Shown: positions 21,601-33,800, counted from the first letter of the stretch. The stretch: 64,000 nt of DNA from Zingiber officinale (GCF_018446385.1 NC_055999.1:82413859-82477858); one strand, 5' to 3'. Notes: generated by a model not told the origin, from the letters alone. Program-made: numbers and translations.

Positions 21601-22710
21601 TAAGAATCACAAAATAAATTTTGGTCAGGACTCTAAATTTAGAATAATATTGATTCCTCAAACAATACTATTTAAATTTACCAACACCTCAAAACATCGT
21701 GAATATTACATGCCACGTTAGTGTGGATGTATACAAATTCAACATTTGTAAGAGGAGGGTGTAACCCATTAATTTTATTATCTTGTCATCCTAACTTTAT
21801 GACAAATAAAATTAATAGTTGGTTTTCCTTTGGTCACACAAAACAATAGCAGTGACTCCGTTGGGGAGGATACTATTGAATGTGTCTAAGTGTATACCAT
21901 TACTTGATACTTAGTCCATTAAATAGGATTGTGCCCCTTCAGTTGGAGAAGATCACACGCTCCTAAATAATTTCCTATAACCATCCATAAAGGAAGTTTG
22001 ATCTAGTGATCCGCAACAAACCCATCCGTTGTGGAGGGAGGCACTCAGAACCAACACACAAGCTTTTTGCATCACTGACAAACCAGTAATGGAGACTGTG
22101 GAATTTATTTAAAATCCCTCTCCCACTTAGTTATTTAAGCTGAGGAATTTTAACCTATGCTAGCATACATCACATGCACATATACATCACAGTAAATGAA
22201 AGCAATAAATTTGGAAATTAATTTTCCAACTATTATGACCTTTTCCATCACTGTCTTCAGTATGCTCCAATCCTAGCTGCTGCCATCTTTAGCCACCGCC
22301 ATCGGGTTGAGTTGTCGCATCTATCTTGCTTCTTATTCCGCTATGCCTCTGGTCCTCTAATAGCACCACACCTTGCAAGGATACGATCCGTGACAAATAT
22401 ATAATTTTACATATATCGATCCTATATTCCATAAATGAATGTACATGTATTCTAGATCGAACAAAAAATAAAATTCTAAAAATAATACAGCTCCTACTGT
22501 ATTTGATATATACAATCATGCACTCAAAATAATGCCCTTGACATGTCCAAGGGTCCAATCACACACAATATCTATATGCCATAATAGTTGGAGCCTGCAA
22601 CCACAAAGTTAGCACATCCTACTATTATCCTGCCTAAATTATGTATGGCATATGCATAATTAATTTGAAAACCAAAATACACAGAGGCAAACCCTAGCTC
22701 TGATACCAAT
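21601..22710 (-). other. Copia 5' untranslated internal region with primer site
   Basis: Leader between the 5' LTR and gag. On the minus strand the PBS TGGTATCAGAGC is at 22697-22708, two bases from the LTR end. The remainder is AT-rich; small ORFs on either strand have no recognisable product. A splice-acceptor-like TTCTTAG precedes the gag frame at about 21600. Confidence 0.75.
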
Positions 22711-25142
22711 TGTTGGTTAGTCCTAGGAAGATCGTATCGGTTCCATTGTACAAAAATTTTGTACAAGTGTCGAACCTTTCCTAAATAACCTATTGTGTTA
22801 TAAAGAAGTCAAATTAGGAATCACAAACGGAACTTAACATTATTGATTCCAAATTTAACTTATCTGTTGTTAATGGTTTAGATTTGGATCGCAAGCGGAA
22901 CTTAACACTATTGATCCAAATCCACCTATGTTATAAATTCAATTAAATATTAATTTCCAAAATTGGCTTCCAAGTTAAACATGGCGAGGCACTAGGCCTT
23001 CTTGGATATGGGAGCAACCACCACTTCCTAGACAAAGCCTTTTAAGGAAAGCTAATATTTAATTTCCTTATATAACTTTAGGTTTAACCAAAAAGAACAA
23101 TCAAATCACAAATTCGAAAAAACAAAAACACAAACTCGAATAACAAATCCAAAAAACTAGAATCTATTGCCTATTGTGTTTGGAATTCTAACAAAGAAAA
23201 ATAACTAGCATGATGCAGAAGAAAATTACTAGTTATACCTTCTCTTTGTATGCTAATGACCTCGAGATCTTTTGCTGTATTCCTTGCCTCGCCTTGGACG
23301 TCGTGTGGGCGATGATCCTCCAAGATGAACACAACCCAATAGCCTTCTTCTCCTTCGCTATGTTTCGGCCACCACCACCTTTAGGAAACAAGAGAGCAAA
23401 GGGAAAGGAAGAGAGGAGAGGGCCGGCCACAAGAAGAATCTCCACCAAGAGAATAAGAATTGTTATCCCATGAGGCCTCGTCTCCCCTTCTTTTATATTA
23501 CTTGCCCAAGGCAAATAAGGAAAGACTTTTTACAAAAATTAAAATCTTCCTCTTGTTTTTCCTTTTCCCATTTAATTTTTCCTTTTCTTTCCTCTTGATT
23601 GAATCAATCACCAAATCAATGATTGGCTTGATTTAATCTTGGCCGGCCCCTTGCTTGGGCACCAAGCAAGGGTGGCCGACCACTATAAGGAAAGAAAAAA
23701 ATAATTTTTGTAAAAATTTTACAAGGCTTTATAAAATTTTACAAGCTCTCTTTTAATTTCTTAAAGTGGATGTTAAAAAAGGAAAGTTTTAAAAATTAAA
23801 ACCATGTTTTAAAATTTAAAACTTCTCTTCTAAAAAATTTCCTTTTTTAACATGGTTACAAAAATAGAAAATTTTAATTTTAAAACTTCTCTTCCTTTTT
23901 TCTAAAACCATGAGGATGGTTAAAAAAGGAAAGTTTTAAAACTTTTAAAACTCTCTATTAAACCATGTGGCCTAATTCAAATAAGGAAAATTTTAAAATT
24001 AAAATCTCTCTTTTAAAACTTGTAGTTTTCTACAAAGAGAAGATTTTAAAAATTCAAAACATCCCTCTTATTTGAATTAATTATGGCCGGCCCCTACTTG
24101 CTTGGTCACCAAGCAAAAGGGTCGGCCCCCTTAAAGGAGAATGTGGCCGACCCTTGGCTTGGTCACCAAGCCTTGGGCCGACCCCCTTCTTGGACATCAA
24201 AAGGACTTCTATTTGGATGGACTTGAGTCTTTAATGAGGGTACGACAGGGACCTAGAGGAGAAATTGATTTTGACCTTCCGATGAGCTTGAGTATCCAGT
24301 GTTGGCCCCAAACACACAACTCGAGTTCATCAATAATAACTCATTCCACTAGAGAGTTATTATTGCACTACCGCACCAATCCCAAATTACATTATGGGCT
24401 CCTTATCATGAGTGTGTTAGTCTCCCTATGTTTAAGATAACAAATATCCACTAATTAAGTAAGTTACTGACAACTCATTTAATTAATATCTAAGTTCAAG
24501 AGTAGTACCACTCAACCTCATTGTCATGTCGGACTAAGTCCACCTGCAGGGTTTAACATGACAATCCTTATGAGCTCCTCTTGGGGACATTCTCAACCTA
24601 GATTTATTAGGACACAGTTTCCTTCTATAATCAACAACACACATTATAAGTAATATCATTTTTCAACTTATCGGGCCAATTGATTTATCAAGCTAAATCT
24701 CACCCTTTGATAAGTAAAAGAAATAAATACTAAATATATGTGCTTGTTATTATATTAGGATTAAGAGCACAAACTTCCATAATAACTAAGGTCTAGTTCT
24801 TTTATTAAGTCAGTATAAAAAGAACTTACCTAAAATTATCCTACTCAATACACTTAGAGTGTACTAGTGTAATTTATTAGTCAAGATAAACTAATACCTA
24901 ATTACACTACGACTATTCCAATGGTTTTCCCCTTTCCATCTTAGTCATGAGTAACTGTTTATAATTTATAAAGAACTGATAACATGATCTTCTATGTGTG
25001 ACACCACACACCATGTTATCTACAATATAAATTAATTGAACAACTACACTTAACAAATAAAATATAGACATTTGACCAATGTGATTCTTTTATTTCTAAA
25101 TAAATGTTTACAAAAGCTACACTTTTAGTATACACTCTAACA
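22711..25142 (-). repeat. 5' LTR of the copia element (2432 bp)
   Basis: TG...CA bounded (TGTTGGTTAG at 22711, CTCTAACA at 25142). Co-linear with 9808-11789 plus 17198-17616. It serves as promoter on the minus strand. It contains the block (about 22940-23060) that is also found inside the small copia element at 49730-49870. Confidence 0.92.
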
Positions 25143-27302
25143 TCCCGATCATTTCCCCTGGATGACGATGTGAGCATGGGGTCACCCAGCAGTGATCTTG
25201 GATGTAGAGGATCCATTTGATTTCCAGCCATCACATCCTTGTTAGCCGGAAGTTTGCATCACTGGATCTTTGGACGTCACAAACAGTAAGAGAAGAATAG
25301 GTAAGGTGCACAAAGTGGGTTCTGGAATTAGGTTATCGTTTGGTGTGATGATTTCTTGAGCTCCATTTTAATACGGACAGTGAAGTGCAGGTTATTTATT
25401 GGGTTCCAGCAGGGTAGTCTTGTGCTGTGGGTTGTTCTTGGGTCCGGCAGCCACCTTCTAACGATGAACAACCCTAACGTTAGAACCACTTTCATTCAAC
25501 AACTTCTTGTTCTAAAATAGGGCTGTGATTTGAGGTAAGGCATAAGGATTTGAAATATTTTATAGGTGGTTGCTAGTTATGTTAGCAAGGAGTGTTAATT
25601 TAGGTAGGGTGAATGATCATGTTGATTAGGGTTTTCCCTAATTAGGTTTGAGCATTTTATTTAGATACTTAATTCATTTGAATTTAGCCAAATAAAGCAC
25701 TTCATGTACGATTTATCGTAGGATTTTGATTCGAGACGGTGTCTCGACGAGGGATCTATTTTGGATACGATCCTCTTATTGGAGGCGGTTACCTTGACTT
25801 ATCTTTTAGATTTGTCATTTGATGTGCATAGTAATTTCTTAACAAATAGTAATTATTATGTTTTATATCTGCATCGGTATGCCATTGCCCATTTCCTGTG
25901 CATGCTTTGATTGTTTCCTGTTTGCATTCATGTTTATACTTTCAGATTACTTATGATCATAAAGGTAATGCCATACCATGCCATAGGATATACCGGACTT
26001 ATTTGATACCATATTTGACTTGTGTACCTAGATCTTCTGATTTGATCCATGTATATTTTTGGTACATATTTTATGGAGGTAGATATGGTCAGGATCTTCA
26101 TGCTTAGTGTCATGCATCATCTGCATGATTGCATGCTGTGAGATTGGTAGCCCCATTATTGTTGAGCTCATCGCCAGTTTCATGGATCTACACACATAAC
26201 CACTCATGGGTTAGTGGTATATTTGGCAGGGTGTGTGGTAGTTTCCTCTGTTAAGTCTTCACTGGTCCACTCATGGGTAGCGTGACGCAGCATGGTATTA
26301 CGTCAGGGAGCCATCTTCTGGATTGTCTCAGAGAGATGAGAGCATTGAACTCCCCCACTTATGATTTTGGTAGGAGGATAGGTGTATTCCGATAGCATCC
26401 CATCCACTCGATCACTCATCAGGAGCAATGATGGCAGAGTGCACGGTTGTCACAACCCTACCCACTCAATCTCACCATCAAGTGTGAGATGGTTGACTGG
26501 TAGTAGGGGTGACTAGGACATGTCATTGGCATCATACGCATTGATGCACTTATTGCTTGTGTTTGCTACACTTATATGCTGCATATTGGATGGATGCATT
26601 TTTTTGACATGCATACAGGATTTCTATACCTCTCGGGTTATTATCCATACACTAGGTCCTGGTTAGTATAGTTGTTCTCCTATTTATTTCAGTTTGCATT
26701 TATCCTTCTTATATCAGGAGACTGTACGCATGATTAGTGCTATTTGTTATTTTCTTTATTATGCATATCAGTAGTTACCCGCTGAGGAGTTGACTCACCC
26801 CGTGGTTATTACTATTTTCAAGTTGAGGCTGCCCGGAGAAGTTCCAGTCGCTACTCCCCTGCAGTTCGCAAGGATATTTGTTTGGTTTTATTTTTATTGT
26901 ACTATCTAGACTTGTACTAGTTTTATTTCTATGGATGGTATGGTTTTGTTTTATTTGTCGATGGGTTTTATTGGATTTGTTCTACTACATGCCTGCCTAG
27001 ACGGTAGAAGAGGTGAGTTGATTTTATCGTTGTGATTTGTGTTTTATGGGTATAGTGGAGTAGGATATAAGTTTTGAGATTTATGGGTGTAGTTGAGTAG
27101 GATTTTTGACTTGGTTTTTCCTTATCGTTGTATTAGTTTAGTTGTATTATTAAACTGCGTGGATGTTGCTTATTATTTATATATATTGTTCTGGCCGTGT
27201 TGGCCGGTGTATCTGGATGTTGTTGGAAGTTTTAGATTGTCACCCGTACAGGGAAGATGCTGTCGAAATTTCTTCGGGCAGGGACTTCCCCGGGGCGTGA
27301 CA
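25143..27302 (+). repeat. 3' LTR of the gypsy element, right part
   Basis: Resumes the gypsy LTR after the copia insertion (TCCCG duplication at 25143-25147). From 26082 on it is homologous to the 5' LTR piece 3674-4896, and its end GGGGCGTGACA at 27302 is the canonical LTR edge. The next bases (gaaaa, 27303-27307) should be the target duplication, whose partner lies left of the window. Confidence 0.87.
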
Positions 27303-27842
27303 GAAAAAGTTGGTTCGGGCGCCTGGAGCTAGTTCGGGCGCCTAGAGCTGGTCCGGGAGCCCAGTGTCTGTCCAGGCTCTTAGAACTCAAAAGTTATCTG
27401 CAAGCTGATGTGACATGTGTTGATTGGCTGAACCACGTGTTCCAGGCACCCGAAACAACCTATAAAAGTAGGCTTCGACCAGGAGCTTCATAACAAGATC
27501 ACAAACAAGTTTCGCTTCTTCGAGCTGCTCAGAAAACACTTCTACGACGCTCGAACTGACGACGATTCTACTAAATATTTCCTTATACAAAGTTGTCGGT
27601 ATTCTTTAATTTTTAAATTACTTGTAAAACTATATTTGTACTCTTTTTGACTGATTAGTGATTGCCCATTGAAAGTACTCTCACGTGCGGGCATTGGATT
27701 AGGAGTCACCACAGACTCTGAACCAAGTAAATTCTTGGTGTTTGCTTTATTTATCTTTATTTTCCCCTGCGTATTTACTCCAAATGAACGAATTAGCCAC
27801 GAGCGCTATTCACCTCTCCCTCTAGCACTTTACAATCCTACA
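27303..27842 (+). repeat. Truncated LTR of another Sirevirus-like element
   Basis: It shows a promoter-like order: repeated GC-rich palindromic phrases (ttcgggcgcctggagct, 27314-27360), a TATA box in 'aacctataaaagtagg' (about 27457), then a downstream part ending GCTATTCACCTCTCCCTCTA...CCTACA at 27842. The end resembles the LTR ends of the gag-only elements. The left part is lost to the gypsy insertion. Whether it was a solo LTR or part of a full element cannot be told. No gene. Confidence 0.6.
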
Positions 27843-28030
27843 GGTATGTCAACTTGCTTCAGAAAGTTATTTTTTTTTTTAAAATAAAAATAACAATCTA
27901 CAACTTTTGAGGCCGGTTAAGGTACTTAGAGAGCTCGGAATGATATGAAACCAATCCCTATGGGTTCCTATAAATCCCCTGCTCTTATAAATCTCTTCAA
28001 CCACTAATTTTACCCAATTGGTGATATTTT
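27843..28030. repeat. AT-rich inverted-unit array, island 1
   Basis: Begins right after the LTR remnant and ends at the insertion of gag-only copy 2. It has the array signatures 'aaaataaaaataacaatctac', 'gagagctcggaatgatatgaaacca' and 'cactaattttacccaattggtgat'. The last five bases ATTTT are the target duplication of copy 2. Confidence 0.8.
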
Positions 28031-28234
28031 TGTTAGTGCAATATTCCCCAGGTCAAGGTTGACCGGGTTGACTGAGCTTGAACTGAGTCAAGCTCAAGTC
28101 ATGATGTTTGGGTTTCGATGTTTGACAATACATGTAAACAACACATAGAGATTGCAGGTGCAATTATTCATGTGGGAGGATTGTGATGGAGAGTCAAGTA
28201 GGTCAAGGTTGATTGGATACTTGATTGGAAAATC

Positions 28235-28585
28235 CTGGTGAGTGAAGCCAGGTGAGAGACCTAGTGAGTGAAGCTAGGCAATTTGGAAAGTCCTATTGAG
28301 TGAAGCCAGGCAGAAGGAAATCCTAGTGAGTGAAGCCAGGTGAAAGACCTAGTGAGTGAAGCTAGGCAGTTTGGAAAGTCCTGGTGAGTGAAGCCAGGCA
28401 GATGGAAAATCCTAGTGAGTGAAGCTAGGTAAAAGTCCTGGTGAGTGAAGCTAGGCAGATGGGAAGTCCTGGTGATTGAAGCCAGGCGGATGGAAAGTCC
28501 TAGTGAGTGAAGTTAGGCAGATGGAAAGTCCTAGTGAGTGAAGTTAGGCAGTTGGAAGTCCTGGTGAGTGAAGCCAAGCAGTTGG
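28235..28585 (+). repeat. Tandem array of GTGAGTGAAG units
   Basis: About twelve units of 25-32 bp, each with the form 'cct(g/a)gtgagtgaag(c/t)(c/t)agg'. Ten keep an intact GTGAGTG, a consensus 5' splice donor. The array recurs in the 3' LTR (33995-34350) and in the sense direction of copy 3 (41580-41900 and 47400-47710 on the minus strand). Confidence 0.88.
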
Positions 28586-28884
28586 GAAGTCCAAGTAAGT
28601 CAAAGGGATTGACTGGATACTTGGCACGAGGAAATCCAGATGGACTAAGGCTGATCGGACATCTGGTGTTGGAAAGACCAAGTAGGTCAAAGGGATTGAC
28701 TGGATACTTGGCACGAGGAGGAAAAGTCCAAGTGGGTCAAAGGGATTGACCGGACACTTGGTGAGCGAGTCCTAGCAGGTCAAGGATGACTAGATGCTAG
28801 GCACGATGAACCAACAAGTCATGGTTGACTGAATGTTGGTCTAGGGGGTTTTGGACTTGGTTTTGGGCAAAAAAAACCAGGAGC

Positions 28885-29215
28885 CGGATCGATCAACCGA
28901 TCGATTGGCTCATGCCCAATCGATCGGTTGATCGATTGGGTGAGCCCCCATGAGAGTCTTTTTCCCAATCGATCAACTGATCGATTGGGAAGCTGACGTC
29001 GATCGCACAGAAAGCCTCCCAATCGATCGTCCAATCGATTGGGAGCCTCCAATCGATCGGTTGATCGATTGGGAGGTCTGGTTTTCACGCGATATGCACT
29101 GGATTGATCAGCTGATCAATCCAGGCAATTTCCAGGAGGACAGAGGTGCTCTGGATCGATCGGCCGATCGATCCAAAGCCTCCCCAATCGATTGGGAGCA
29201 ATCCAATCGATTGAG
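28885..29215. repeat. Cluster of GATCGATC palindromes in LTR
   Basis: At least seven imperfect palindromes such as CCAATCGATCGGTTGATCGA followed by TTGGG, spaced by 10-50 bases. The half-site is (C)CAATCGATC or GGATCGATC. Present in both LTRs (34653-34950 in the 3' LTR). They lie upstream of the probable promoter. Confidence 0.85.
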
Positions 29216-29725
29216 ATCCGACCATTGACCCAGGATATAGCTGTTGGCATGCGATTCCTTTTGCAGATCTTCTTCGGCTTTCTTCTCCACGAGCTAGCAT
29301 CTCCACAGCATCTCTCTCAGGTTCAGATCGCCAGTTCTTGAAGGATCTTGGAGAGACATCCAAGTTAAGAGGCGTGTCTAAACAAGAAGAAAAGCTAGGG
29401 TTAGGGTTTTCATTGCATATCTTGTAAGATATTTCTTGTATCTATTTTTCCTTTGCTTTCTTCTTGTATTGAGAGCTTGTAAGGCTTCTCCGCCTTTGGT
29501 AGTTACCATAAAGGAGTGTTTTATTAGTGGAGGGTGTGTGAGTGTGTGGATCCTTGGATTAGTCACCTCTTGTGAGGTGGATACCAAGTAAATCCTCGAG
29601 TTAGCGTTGTTGTGTGTGTTTCTTTGTATTTCCGCTGCATATCCGTGAAGATACAAGCAACGCTGAGCACACGATCGCGAAGAGCTATTCACCTCCCCTC
29701 TAGCTACATATTCGGTCCCAACAAG

Positions 29726-29737
29726 TGTTATCAGAGC
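29726..29737 (+). other. Primer binding site (Met-tRNA type, one mismatch)
   Basis: TGTTATCAGAGC, differing from TGGTATCAGAGC at one base, two bases after the LTR end at 29723. Confidence 0.85.
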
Positions 29738-29845
29738 GAGGCCGCTCTTTACCGGAACCATCGCCGGAAGGGGCAAATAGCTAGAGGGTGAAGAAGTTGA
29801 AGCTAATTCATCAAAGTCAAAGAATTCAAGAAGCTCAACTTCAAG

Positions 29846-31588
29846 ATGGAATTCTGAGATGGACTCGGATTCGACACGAGGGTGCCTCCACCATTCACAA
29901 TGATAAGCTTCGATCTTTGGAGATCAAGGATAAAAAATTTCTTGATGGTGGAGATAGAGCAATGGTTTGCTCTTATGGAAGGCTTCGAAGCTCCAACAAG
30001 TGAAAAGAGCAAAATTCTCAAGAGAAGCAAGTGGAGCCAAGAACACATTCAAAGGAGCGAGGCAAATGATAAAGTGACCAAACTTTTAGTTAATCTATTG
30101 CCTAGCCACATTTTAGAGCAAATTGGGAACTTCAAGGATGCCAAGGAGCTTTGGAGCAAATTGGCAACGATTCATGAGATCCCCTGCACTGTATAAGATC
30201 AAGAAAAATCCAAAGAGGGCAACTCATTGGAGCAAGATCAAAAGGAAGAGGATTCCGAAGTTGAGAGATGCTCAACTTCCGAAGAAGAGGTCCAAGAAGC
30301 TTCATCTTCAAAGGAATACAATGAAAAGGGCAAAGAGGGAGCATACTCTTTGTTTCATGTACAAGAGGAAGATGAAGAAGCCTCCACCTCTAGGATTGAG
30401 GGGGAGCAACCTTTGTTGACATTGGATCAAGAAGAAGGAGAAGCTTCTACATCCGGGTCAAATGGAGAAGAAGATGATGCATCCTCCAAAAATCAAGAGA
30501 CATCAAATGGAGAAGCAAGTGTCATCCCTACATGTGAAGGTATAAATATTTCAATTAAAAATAAAAAACACATTATATGTTTTGAGTGTAGGGAACATGG
30601 GCACTACAAGAGCAAGTGCCCCAAATTGGCCAAGAAGAAGGGCCAAGTGGCACTAAAGGGCAAGGTGAAGCCCAAGGAGACCGTCCCCACAACAAAAAGG
30701 AGCAAGGAGCATATTGTGTGCTTCTCTTGCAATCAAAAAGGACATTACCGAAGCCAATGTCCTAAGGGGAAAAAAGCGGTCAAAGCTAAAGGAGGAAGCA
30801 TGGATAAAGGGGGAGCCTCCAAGGTAAAATGAAAGGTATCATTTATTGAGCCTATCCCCTTAAATAATGGTAAAAAGCATGCTAATTCCAATTTTTATCA
30901 TTTTAATGCTCTTTACCATAAAAATAGGAAGCATGATAGTATTCAAGAAAAACATGTGGCTCTACATGCTAAAACTACCACACCTAGGGTTAGGAAGGTA
31001 GGTAAAAGTGTAGGCAATAACACTAAGGATCATAGTTATAAGCCTAGAAATAAAAATGCTCAAAGATTTAAAGAAAAATCAAAATCTAGGGATTTATGGG
31101 AAGAAAATCAAATCTTGAGGTCAAGGCTTGATAAAATGGAAAAGACCCTAAAAAGGATGGAAAGTATCCTAAAAGGGCAAAAAGAGTAAAACTTAGGTTC
31201 AGTACAACAAGAGTCATTCAAGGGCCATAGGGGTTTGGGATACAAACCTAAAACTAAAAGGGATGTGCCCTCTTACCATATGGTTCCATATAATTATGGA
31301 ACCAACCCTAGGTCAAAGGGTCAAGTCAAAAATACTAGGGAGGTTATCCCTAAGAGTTTTTTTGCAACAAATGTGACTAAGACTTCTAAGAAGTCCAAGA
31401 AAGTCACAAAGAATGTCACAAGGGAGGTTATTCCTAGAGTTGACCTAGAGAAAGTGACAAAGTCCCCTAAGAAGCCTAACAAGGTCACTAGGAAGGTATC
31501 TAGGGAAGTTATCCCTAGTGAGTACTTAGAGCATCCAAGGAGCACCAATAGGTGTTGGGTTCCTAGGAGCATTTTCTCTACCCCTTAG
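29846..31588 (+). pseudogene. gag: Gag with two CCHC knuckles, four nonsense codons (copy 2)
   Basis: Reading from ATG 29846 gives one continuous frame to TAG 31586-31588 (580 codons) with stops at 29855-29857, 30194-30196, 30830-30832 and 31187-31189. There is no frameshift. It aligns end to end with copy 3 Gag: SFDLWRSRIKNFLMVEIEQW, NLLPSHILEQIG, a Glu/Ser-rich linker, CFECREHGHYKSKC, CFSCNQKGHYRSQC, a Lys-rich tail and WVPRSIFSTP. At the 1st and 4th stops copy 3 has a Gln codon, consistent with C-to-T change. Inactive as a protein gene. Confidence 0.92.
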
Positions 31589-33800
31589 ATGGGTTAGAGA
31601 GTGCCAACTCCGATTAGAAGGGTAGTTAACCCAACTCTGATGAAGTTGATACTCGGAGAGCATTTTCAAGGTTATTATTAACCTTTGAAAATGAAAAGGA
31701 TAAATGAGTTACTCTTGAAATGAGTAAAATGTGTCATATTGGGAGAAATTTGATTTTAAAATTAAATTGACACATTTGGGAAAATCACAAGAACTACCAA
31801 GTTGGGATTGTGGTATGTTCTTAGGAAATTAAAGGTAATTTAAGCCTTAACTTAAATTGATTACTCTTTGAAAAGTAAAGTGTGCCAAAATTCTAGAAAT
31901 ATACTTAATTTTAATTGGCACAACAAATTAAGAGTAAAAGAAATGTCAAGTTGGGAGTTTGGCATTTTATTAGGGAGTTAAAGGCAATCTAGGACTTTAA
32001 TTTTAAGATTAGCTAAGGTTTAAGGATACTTAGATAGGTAGTCTAGGTATTTTATTTATGCTAATTTTCCATGATTTGTTTTCCCATCATATGTCATGAC
32101 ATCATGTTTATTTTTACATTCATGCCTTATTATGAAAAATACAAAAATATCATGTCATATCATACATACATCATGTAGTCATAGGAAATTTTCTTTTGAA
32201 AATTATTTCTATTTGATGTCTGCCATAACACATCATGCATTGTTTTTAAATTCCTTGCAAACTAAGGACAAATGACATTCATTAACAAGTAACATCTTTG
32301 GTGGATGATCAAAATTCAAAATGCCTAGATACATATGAATGATCCCCAGTTTAGAGCAAAACCAAAATTTGCATCTCACAAAGAACTATAAGGTGACTTT
32401 TATGTGGTTTCGTACACATTAAATATAAGTGAGATGTTAGGATGATGAACAAAACTCAAGATGTTGATTTAGTGTATTCTTTTGAGTTTTAGGTTCATCA
32501 GAACACATAGTTATGTGTTTTCCAATCATTGGGAAAGCTAATGTACAAGTCATGTGCATTAAGCCCAAGGAACATGGTTGGATATTGGTTTTGAAAATGG
32601 TTTTAAAATGCTTTTGGAAAACCTTGGTGAAGGCTATCTTTTGGTAGTAATCATCATTGAATAGTTAGGCACAAACTTGGAAGAAAACACTAGAGTTTTT
32701 GACAAGTTTTCAAGTTTGTGTCAATCTTTGAAAATAAGAAGTATTTTCTTAGAAAACTATTTTTCCATGATAATATATACCCTAAATAATGTCTACGCAA
32801 ATTTTCACGATTTTTAAAATTTTATGGAATTTTTGGGGAGTTTCTGAAATTCACTGCAATTGAATTTCAGAACTATCAGGCATTCAATCGATCACCCGAT
32901 CGATTGAAGGGTCTCAATCGATCGGGCGATCGACTGAGAGCAAGCTTCTGGCGAACAGAAACTTCCTAGATCGATCCATCGATCGATCCAGCCCTCCTGA
33001 ATCGATCAGTGGATCGATTCAAGCAGGTTCAATCGATTGGGACCCAACTCCAATCAATTAGGGATGCTAATTTTGGCTGGGAAAGCCTATTTTCAGCATT
33101 CTAAACCATCTTTAGTCTAGGAAACCATTCCAAGCCCTTTGGACCACATTTGTATACATTTAGGGGATATTTTCATGATGAAAACAAGGTTGGTATGGTT
33201 GAGGAAGACTAAGTAGAAGTTTAGATTGAGGTTTGGTTTCATTTTTGAATTTATGAACCTCAAAACTTCTAAATTTGGGTTCCCTAAAGGTTTAGGGATT
33301 CCAAGTCATTGTTGGTACAATGACAGAAGTTACGTGCATGTCTTTAGGGGGAGTTACTCATTAAGGACATGAAAATTTAATTTTCATAGACATTGGAAGG
33401 TGGTTAACCTTTTTTCGTGAAAATGCTCAAGGTTGGGCATTTGAATATAATGGAGAGTGGATATCTTCATTATTCAAGTGGTATATGCTCAAGGTTGAGT
33501 GTTAAGAATAATGAAGGGTATGGGACCTTCATTATTGTGTTGTGAACAACGAGTGAAGTTGTAACCAACATTGAGTAACTCTTCAGGGGGAGAGTTTGTG
33601 TTTGATGTGTGCCAATAGGGGGAGAATGTAGGGTTTAAGTTAGACCTCCATTCCCTAAATATGGGGAGAATGTGCATTGCCCTATGGGAAAAGGGAAAGA
33701 TGAAGGGAATCCTCATTCATATATTGGCATGAAGGAGGTTTACTCTATGAGATTAGTCTAACTTAAATGAGGTATTGTCAAACATCAAAAAGGGGGAGAT
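31589..33800 (+). other. 3' non-coding internal region of gag-only copy 2, with PPT motifs
   Basis: About 2.2 kb where pol would be expected. It is AT-rich with no domain recognised on either strand. It contains a second palindrome cluster (32880-33060) and a series of PPT-like purine motifs: AGGGGGAG at 33346, AGGGGGAGAG at 33585, AGGGGGAGAA at 33617, TGGGGAGAA at 33662, and the true PPT AAAAAGGGGGAGAT at 33787-33800, which abuts the 3' LTR. Confidence 0.85.

Larger units (their letters stand above)
28031..29723 (+). repeat. 5' LTR of gag-only copy 2 (1693 bp)
   Basis: TGTTAGTGCA...GGTCCCAACA. Layout: about 12 tandem units of 'cctggtgagtgaagccaggcag' type (28235-28580); three longer units built on 'caaagggattgactggatacttgg' (28590-28780); a cluster of GATCGATC palindromes (28885-29215); a weak TATA-like GATATAG (29234); then U5 with GAGCTATTCACC...CTCTAGC before the end. 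The ORFs here (e.g. 28819-29088, minus) only reflect the repeats. Confidence 0.92.

Noticed and set aside
28885-29215. Repeat/spacer appearance suggesting a CRISPR array
   Set aside because: Spacing is irregular, repeats are imperfect palindromes, they recur in both LTRs, and the context is a plant genome.
28819-29363. ORFs rich in Asp-Arg-Leu-Ile repeats (also 40925-41370 and 46535-47150)
   Set aside because: Translation of GATCGATC palindromes; the same repeats read open in many frames.
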